Position numbers and translations under genes: made by a program. Below the pieces are notes generated by a model. The model saw only the letters and a program-made list of their open reading frames with translations. It did not search any database and was not told where the DNA came from. Shown piece after piece: positions 5,667 to 8,850 of a DNA stretch of 8,850 nucleotides. Each line of letters starts with the position of its first letter. The stretch's first letter is position 1. This DNA comes from Pseudomonadota bacterium (GTDB taxonomy: Bacteria; Pseudomonadota; Alphaproteobacteria; Kiloniellales; J153), in contig JACZWN010000149.1 of NCBI GenBank assembly GCA_022572105.1, positions 1-8,850 on the forward strand. The letters are read 5' to 3'.

Positions 5667-7090
5667 GCGCGCCGGCCACGTCGGCGCGCGGCCCAGAGGG
5701 ACTGGAAGGTACGCCCCTGGGGCGCCGGGAAGTCGCGGGCCCGGGTCCAGCCGCCGGCCAGCGGCAGCGACCGGAACCGGCCCTTGCGGCCGGCGCAGGC
5801 CGCCAGGATGCGCATCTTCAGGCCGGCCCCGAAATGATAGAGCGCGGGACGCCTGGCGAAGAAGGCCCAGAACTTGAGCGCCCATCGCGCCGGCCGGGGC
5901 GTCAGGTGGCGCTCGAACTCTTGCTCGCGCCAGTGGCGCATCATCTTGGGCAGCGGGATGCGCATGGGGCAGACCGCCTCGCAGCGGCCGCAGAAGGTGG
6001 ATGCATTGGGCAGGTCGCCGGCCTCCTCGACCCCGAGCAGGCTCGGCGTCAGGACCGCGCCGATGGGACCGGGATAAACCCAGCCGTAGGCGTGGCCGCC
6101 GATCGCGTGATAGACCGGGCAGTGGTTCATGCAGGCGCCGCAGCGGATGCAGCGCAGCGCGTCCCGGAACGGACCGGCCAGCATCTCCGAGCGCCCGTTG
6201 TCGAGCAGGACGACGTGGTATTCCTCGGGCCCGTCCCGGTCCTCGGGCCGCTTCGGGCCGGTCGAGACGGTGGTGTAGGTGGAGAATTCCTGCCCCGTCG
6301 CCGAGCGCGCGAGCACGCGCAGGATGGTGGCCGCGTCCTCGAAGGTGGGCACGACCTTCTCCAGGCTGGCGACCACGATGTGCACCTTGGGCAGGGCCTG
6401 GGTCAAATCGCCGTTGCCCTCGTTGGTGACGATGACCGAGGAGCCGGTCTCGGCAATGAGAAAATTCGCGCCGGTGATGCCGACGTCGGCGGCAAGGAAG
6501 CTGTCGCGCAGAACCCGGCGCGCCTCGTCGACCAATTCGCGCGGCTCGGAGAGCGAGCGCTCGGGCGGCAACTCGGTATGCTTGGCGCGGAATTCGGCCT
6601 CGATGAGGTCCTTGGTCAGGTGCACGGCGGGCGCGATGATGTGACTCGGCGGCTCGTGGCGCAGCTGGATGATGTATTCGCCGAGGTCGGTCTCGATCGG
6701 CGTGATGCCGTTGGCTTCCAGGTGCTCGTTGAGGGCGATCTCCTCGGCGATCATGGACTTGCCCTTGGTCACCGTCTTGGCGCCGACGCGCCGGCAGATG
6801 TCGAGCACGGCTTCGCGCGCATCGGCGGCGCTCGGGCACCAATGCACCTGGCCGCCTTGGGCCGTGACCCGCTCCTCGTAGCGCTCCAGGTAGAGGTCCA
6901 GGTGCTCGAGGGTATGGTCCTTGATATCGCGCGCGGCGTCGCACAGGGCCTCGAACTCGGGCAGGCGCGCCACCGCCTTGGCGCGCTTGCCGATGAAGCC
7001 CGTCTTGACGTGGGCCAGCGCGCGCTTGAGCTGCGGGTCCTGGACCGCGGCGCGGGCGTTCGCTTTGAAGGCGTGGGCGGTCGATTCCAT
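5663..7090 (-). CDS. lutB: Iron-sulfur lactate utilization protein LutB
   Basis: LutB is the large subunit of LutABC, combining an N-terminal LUD-like domain with a ferredoxin-type [4Fe-4S] domain; it is thought to carry electrons from lactate oxidation. The 475 residues show the N-terminal region GFIGKRAKAVARLPEFEALC, the conserved VTKGKSMIAEEIALNEHL (107-124), ETDLGEYIIQL, and GITGANFLIAETGSSVIVTNEGNG (204-227). Two cysteine clusters follow: C-x2-C-x2-C-x3-CP with Cys314, 317, 320 and 324, and CGRCEAVCP with Cys367, 370 and 374. The C-terminal region (about 385-475) is family-like and ends RTFQSLW plus a basic tail. Length is normal. The ATG at 7090 lies eight bases after the lutA stop, with AGGG six bases upstream. 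It overlaps lutC by four bases. No membrane segment is visible. Confidence 0.95.
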   Translation of the reverse strand: MESTAHAFKANARAAVQDPQLKRALAHVKTGFIGKRAKAVARLPEFEALCDAARDIKDHTLEHLDLYLERYEERVTAQGGQVHWCPSAADAREAVLDICRRVGAKTVTKGKSMIAEEIALNEHLEANGITPIETDLGEYIIQLRHEPPSHIIAPAVHLTKDLIEAEFRAKHTELPPERSLSEPRELVDEARRVLRDSFLAADVGITGANFLIAETGSSVIVTNEGNGDLTQALPKVHIVVASLEKVVPTFEDAATILRVLARSATGQEFSTYTTVSTGPKRPEDRDGPEEYHVVLLDNGRSEMLAGPFRDALRCIRCGACMNHCPVYHAIGGHAYGWVYPGPIGAVLTPSLLGVEEAGDLPNASTFCGRCEAVCPMRIPLPKMMRHWREQEFERHLTPRPARWALKFWAFFARRPALYHFGAGLKMRILAACAGRKGRFRSLPLAGGWTRARDFPAPQGRTFQSLWAARRRGRRA

Positions 7091-7098
7091 GGCGCGCC

Positions 7099-7869
7099 CT
7101 AGCGGCCCTTGCCCTCGCCGATCGCCGGGTCACCGGTCATGCCGGCCAGGACCTCGGCGACATGGCGCGTCATTACCGCCGAACCGAGCCGTTTCAGCTT
7201 GCCCGCCATGTTCATCAGGCAGCCCAGATCGCCGGCCAGCAGGGTTCCGGCCCCGGCCCGCTCGACGCACTCGACCTTCTCGGTCACCATGCGGTCCGAG
7301 ATCTCGGGATACTTGACGCAGAAAGCGCCGCCGAAGCCGCAACAGACCTCGGCGTCGTCGAGCTCGGTCAAGCTCAGGCCGCGCACCGAGGCGAGCAGCC
7401 GGCGCGGCTGCGCGTGCACGCCGAGCTCGCGCAGGCCCGAGCAGGCGTCGTGGTAGGTCACGCGGCCCTCGAAGGTTGCATCCACGCCGGTCACGCCGCG
7501 CACGTCGGTCAGGAACGAGACCAGCTCGTAGGTCCGCGCGGCCAGGTCCTGCGATTTTTCCTCCAAAGCGGGGTTGCCGGCGAACAGCGCCGGGTAGTGC
7601 TCGCGGATCATGGCCGCGCAGGAGCCGGACGGCGCGACCACGTAATCGAAGCCCGCGAAGGCCGCGATCACCTGGGCGCCGATCGCTTGGGCGTCGGCCC
7701 GGTCGCCGGAATTGTAGGCCGGCTGGCCGCAGCAGGTCTGGGCGCGCGGCACCGCGACCGTGCAGCCCGCCTGCTCCAGCAGCTTGACCGCGGCAAAGCC
7801 CACGCTCGGCCGGAACAGATCGACCAGACAGGTCACGAACAGCCCGACGCGCGGGCGGGTCTCGGACAT
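7099..7869 (-). CDS. lutA: (Fe-S)-binding lactate utilization protein LutA
   Basis: LutA is the CCG-domain (cysteine-rich) subunit of LutABC, related to the heterodisulfide reductase and glycolate oxidase iron-sulfur subunits. The 256-residue protein has two CCG modules. The first contains TCLVD (13-17), QTCCGQPAYNSGD (Cys46-47) and Cys84 in SGSCAAMIREHYP; the second contains YHDACSGLRELG (Cys143), EVCCGFGGAFCVKYPEIS (Cys176-177) and Cys217 in DLGCLMNMAG. All cluster-ligand cysteines expected for the family appear present. The frame stays open upstream to 7938, but ATG 7869 is chosen because GGGAGGAGG lies eight bases ahead of it and because MSETRPRVGLFVTCL matches the family N-terminus. It is the first gene of lutABC-smr. 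No lactate permease or Lut regulator is visible nearby. Confidence 0.95.
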   Translation of the reverse strand: MSETRPRVGLFVTCLVDLFRPSVGFAAVKLLEQAGCTVAVPRAQTCCGQPAYNSGDRADAQAIGAQVIAAFAGFDYVVAPSGSCAAMIREHYPALFAGNPALEEKSQDLAARTYELVSFLTDVRGVTGVDATFEGRVTYHDACSGLRELGVHAQPRRLLASVRGLSLTELDDAEVCCGFGGAFCVKYPEISDRMVTEKVECVERAGAGTLLAGDLGCLMNMAGKLKRLGSAVMTRHVAEVLAGMTGDPAIGEGKGR

Positions 7870-7877
7870 GGGTGAGG

Positions 7878-7886
7878 CCTCCTCCC
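7878..7886 (-). promoter_or_regulatory. Strong ribosome binding site of lutA
   Basis: The minus strand reads GGGAGGAGG, ending eight bases before ATG 7869. It decides the lutA start against upstream in-frame candidates at 7893 and 7938; the one at 7893 would place this site inside the coding region. Confidence 0.85.
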
Positions 7887-7917
7887 GGGCCATCGAAGCG
7901 GCTCGACGGCGCCGGAG

Positions 7918-7945
7918 ATATTGCAGGGCGGCCGGCAAAAAGCAA
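7918..7945 (-). promoter_or_regulatory. Possible promoter of the lutABC-smr operon
   Basis: In the 91-base gap between mltA and lutA the minus strand shows TTGCTT (7940-7945) and CAATAT (7918-7923), 16 bases apart. They are partial matches to sigma-70 -35 and -10 boxes, three of six each, in the only AT-richer part of the gap. An mRNA would start near 7911, about 42 bases before lutA. Read-through from mltA is the alternative. Confidence 0.3.
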
Positions 7946-7960
7946 GCCGGTGGGACCGCC

Positions 7961-8850
7961 TCAGCTCGTGGTCCGGCGGCGCTCGGCGACCGCCTTGGGC
8001 AGGAGCAGGTAGAGCCTGACCTTCTGCTTCATGCGCCCGGCCTGCTCCAAGGCGGCTTCGCCCGAGCCCCAGTAGAAGTCGCCCCTGAGCGGCCCCTTGA
8101 TGGCCCCGCCCACGTCCTGGGCCACCACCAGGCGGCGCAGCGGCCTGTCGCTGGCCGGCCAGGTGGTGTCGAGGAAGAGCGGCACGCCCAGCGGCAGGAA
8201 GGCCGGGTCGACCGCCAGGCTGCGCCCGGGCGTGAGCGCCACGCCCTGGGCGCCGATCGGGCCCTCGCCCTCGATCCAGCGGAAGAAGATGAAGCGCGCG
8301 TTGCGCCGCATGATCTCCTCGCCCTGTTGCGGATGGGCGCGCAGCCAGGCCCGGATTCCCTGCATCGAGGCCTGGTCGCGCGGCACCTTGCCATCCTCGA
8401 TCAGCGCCCGGCCGATGGCGTAGAAATCGCGCCCGTTGGAGGCGGCGAAGCCGATCCGCCGCTCGGAGCCGTCGGGCAGGCGCACTTTGCCCGAGCCCTG
8501 GACGTGGAGGAAGAAGACGTCGACCGGGTCGTCCGCCCACAGCAGCTCCAGGCCGCCCGCGCCGAGCGCGCCGTCGTCGATCTGGCGGCGCGTGTGGTAG
8601 GGAACCAGGCGGCCGTTCTCGACCCGGCCGACGATCCGCCGGCCCTTGAGATCGGCGCGGAAGCGGCCCAGATCCACGCTCACCAGATCGGCCGGCTTGC
8701 CGTAGACCGGGGCCCGGTAGGCGCCGCCGGGAAACAGCGCGCCCTTCAGCTCGGCCTCGTAATAGCCGGTGAGCAGCCCGGTTTCGCGGTCGTTGTTGCT
8801 GGCCTTGAAGGGCACGAAGAGGCGCGTCAGGGCCGCGCGCGCCGCGCCGT
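7961..8850 (-). CDS. mltA: Membrane-bound lytic murein transglycosylase A (5' end beyond window)
   Basis: MltA cleaves the MurNAc-GlcNAc bond of peptidoglycan, forming 1,6-anhydro-muropeptides, in cell-wall turnover at the periplasmic face of the outer membrane. The frame is open to the right edge, reading AALTRLFVPFKASNN before TGLLTGYYEAEL, the conserved MltA entry motif (usually GYYEP). Further landmarks are YRAPVYGKP, LELLWADDPVDVFFLHVQGSG, IGFAASNGRDFYAIGRALI and the C-terminal 3D-type region VVAQDVGGAIKGPLRGDFYWGSG. Two aspartates are conserved in that last stretch, one of them expected to be catalytic. A GTG at 8813-8815 is not the true start, because family-like sequence continues upstream of it. 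Roughly 80-100 residues, including the signal or lipoprotein peptide, should lie beyond 8850. It ends at TGA 7961-7963, 91 bases before lutA. Confidence 0.95.
   Translation of the reverse strand, partial: GAARAALTRLFVPFKASNNDRETGLLTGYYEAELKGALFPGGAYRAPVYGKPADLVSVDLGRFRADLKGRRIVGRVENGRLVPYHTRRQIDDGALGAGGLELLWADDPVDVFFLHVQGSGKVRLPDGSERRIGFAASNGRDFYAIGRALIEDGKVPRDQASMQGIRAWLRAHPQQGEEIMRRNARFIFFRWIEGEGPIGAQGVALTPGRSLAVDPAFLPLGVPLFLDTTWPASDRPLRRLVVAQDVGGAIKGPLRGDFYWGSGEAALEQAGRMKQKVRLYLLLPKAVAERRRTTS

Noticed and set aside
5834..7102. A plus-strand open frame (about 420 codons) opposite lutB
   Set aside because: It is a mirror of lutB codons with no recognisable domain. lutB is complete, with all its cysteine motifs on the minus strand.
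7932..7950. CCGGC/GCCGG hairpin after mltA as an intrinsic terminator
   Set aside because: On the transcribed strand the T-run falls in the loop rather than after the stem, and the stem is only five base pairs; it also overlaps the candidate lut promoter.

Overview
The window looks like an ordinary stretch of chromosome from a high-GC alphaproteobacterium, probably Rhodospirillales-like. The evidence is the strong G/C bias at third codon positions, the alphaproteobacterial form of HslV (a short propeptide ending His-Gly before the catalytic Thr-Thr), and the gathering of hisH-hisB, hslV-hslU, an XRE regulator, an Smr-domain gene and mltA in one place. I assign the group from protein style and gene order; no database was searched. 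I recognise nothing here as a previously undescribed system.

Layout, left to right. (1) Positions 1-1137, minus strand: hisB followed by hisH, which runs off the left edge; both belong to histidine biosynthesis. (2) 1138-1281: a divergent promoter region with a strong hisB ribosome binding site and, facing the other way, a good heat-shock (sigma-32/RpoH) type match that abuts the hslV start codon. (3) 1282-3178, plus strand: hslV and hslU, the peptidase and the AAA+ unfoldase of the HslUV protease, overlapping by 38 bases. (4) 3256-3876, plus strand: a Nudix hydrolase with an N-terminal helical domain and less GC-biased codon use. (5) 3889-4245, minus strand: a small XRE-type regulator, convergent with the Nudix gene. 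(6) 4340-7869, minus strand: lutA-lutB-lutC, a complete lactate-oxidation (LutABC type) iron-sulfur/LUD complex, followed by an overlapping Smr-domain gene, so that the four probably form one transcript. (7) 7961 to the right edge, minus strand: mltA, a membrane-bound lytic transglycosylase whose 5' end is outside the window.

The groups do three largely separate jobs: amino acid biosynthesis, protein quality control, and lactate metabolism with cell-wall turnover. The points most worth checking are the position of the hslV heat-shock promoter, which implies a nearly leaderless mRNA; the lutABC cassette lying between mltA and smr with smr translationally overlapping it; the Nudix gene as a probable insertion beside hslU; and the out-of-frame origin of the hslU N-terminus. 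Every gap between genes is shorter than 150 bases.
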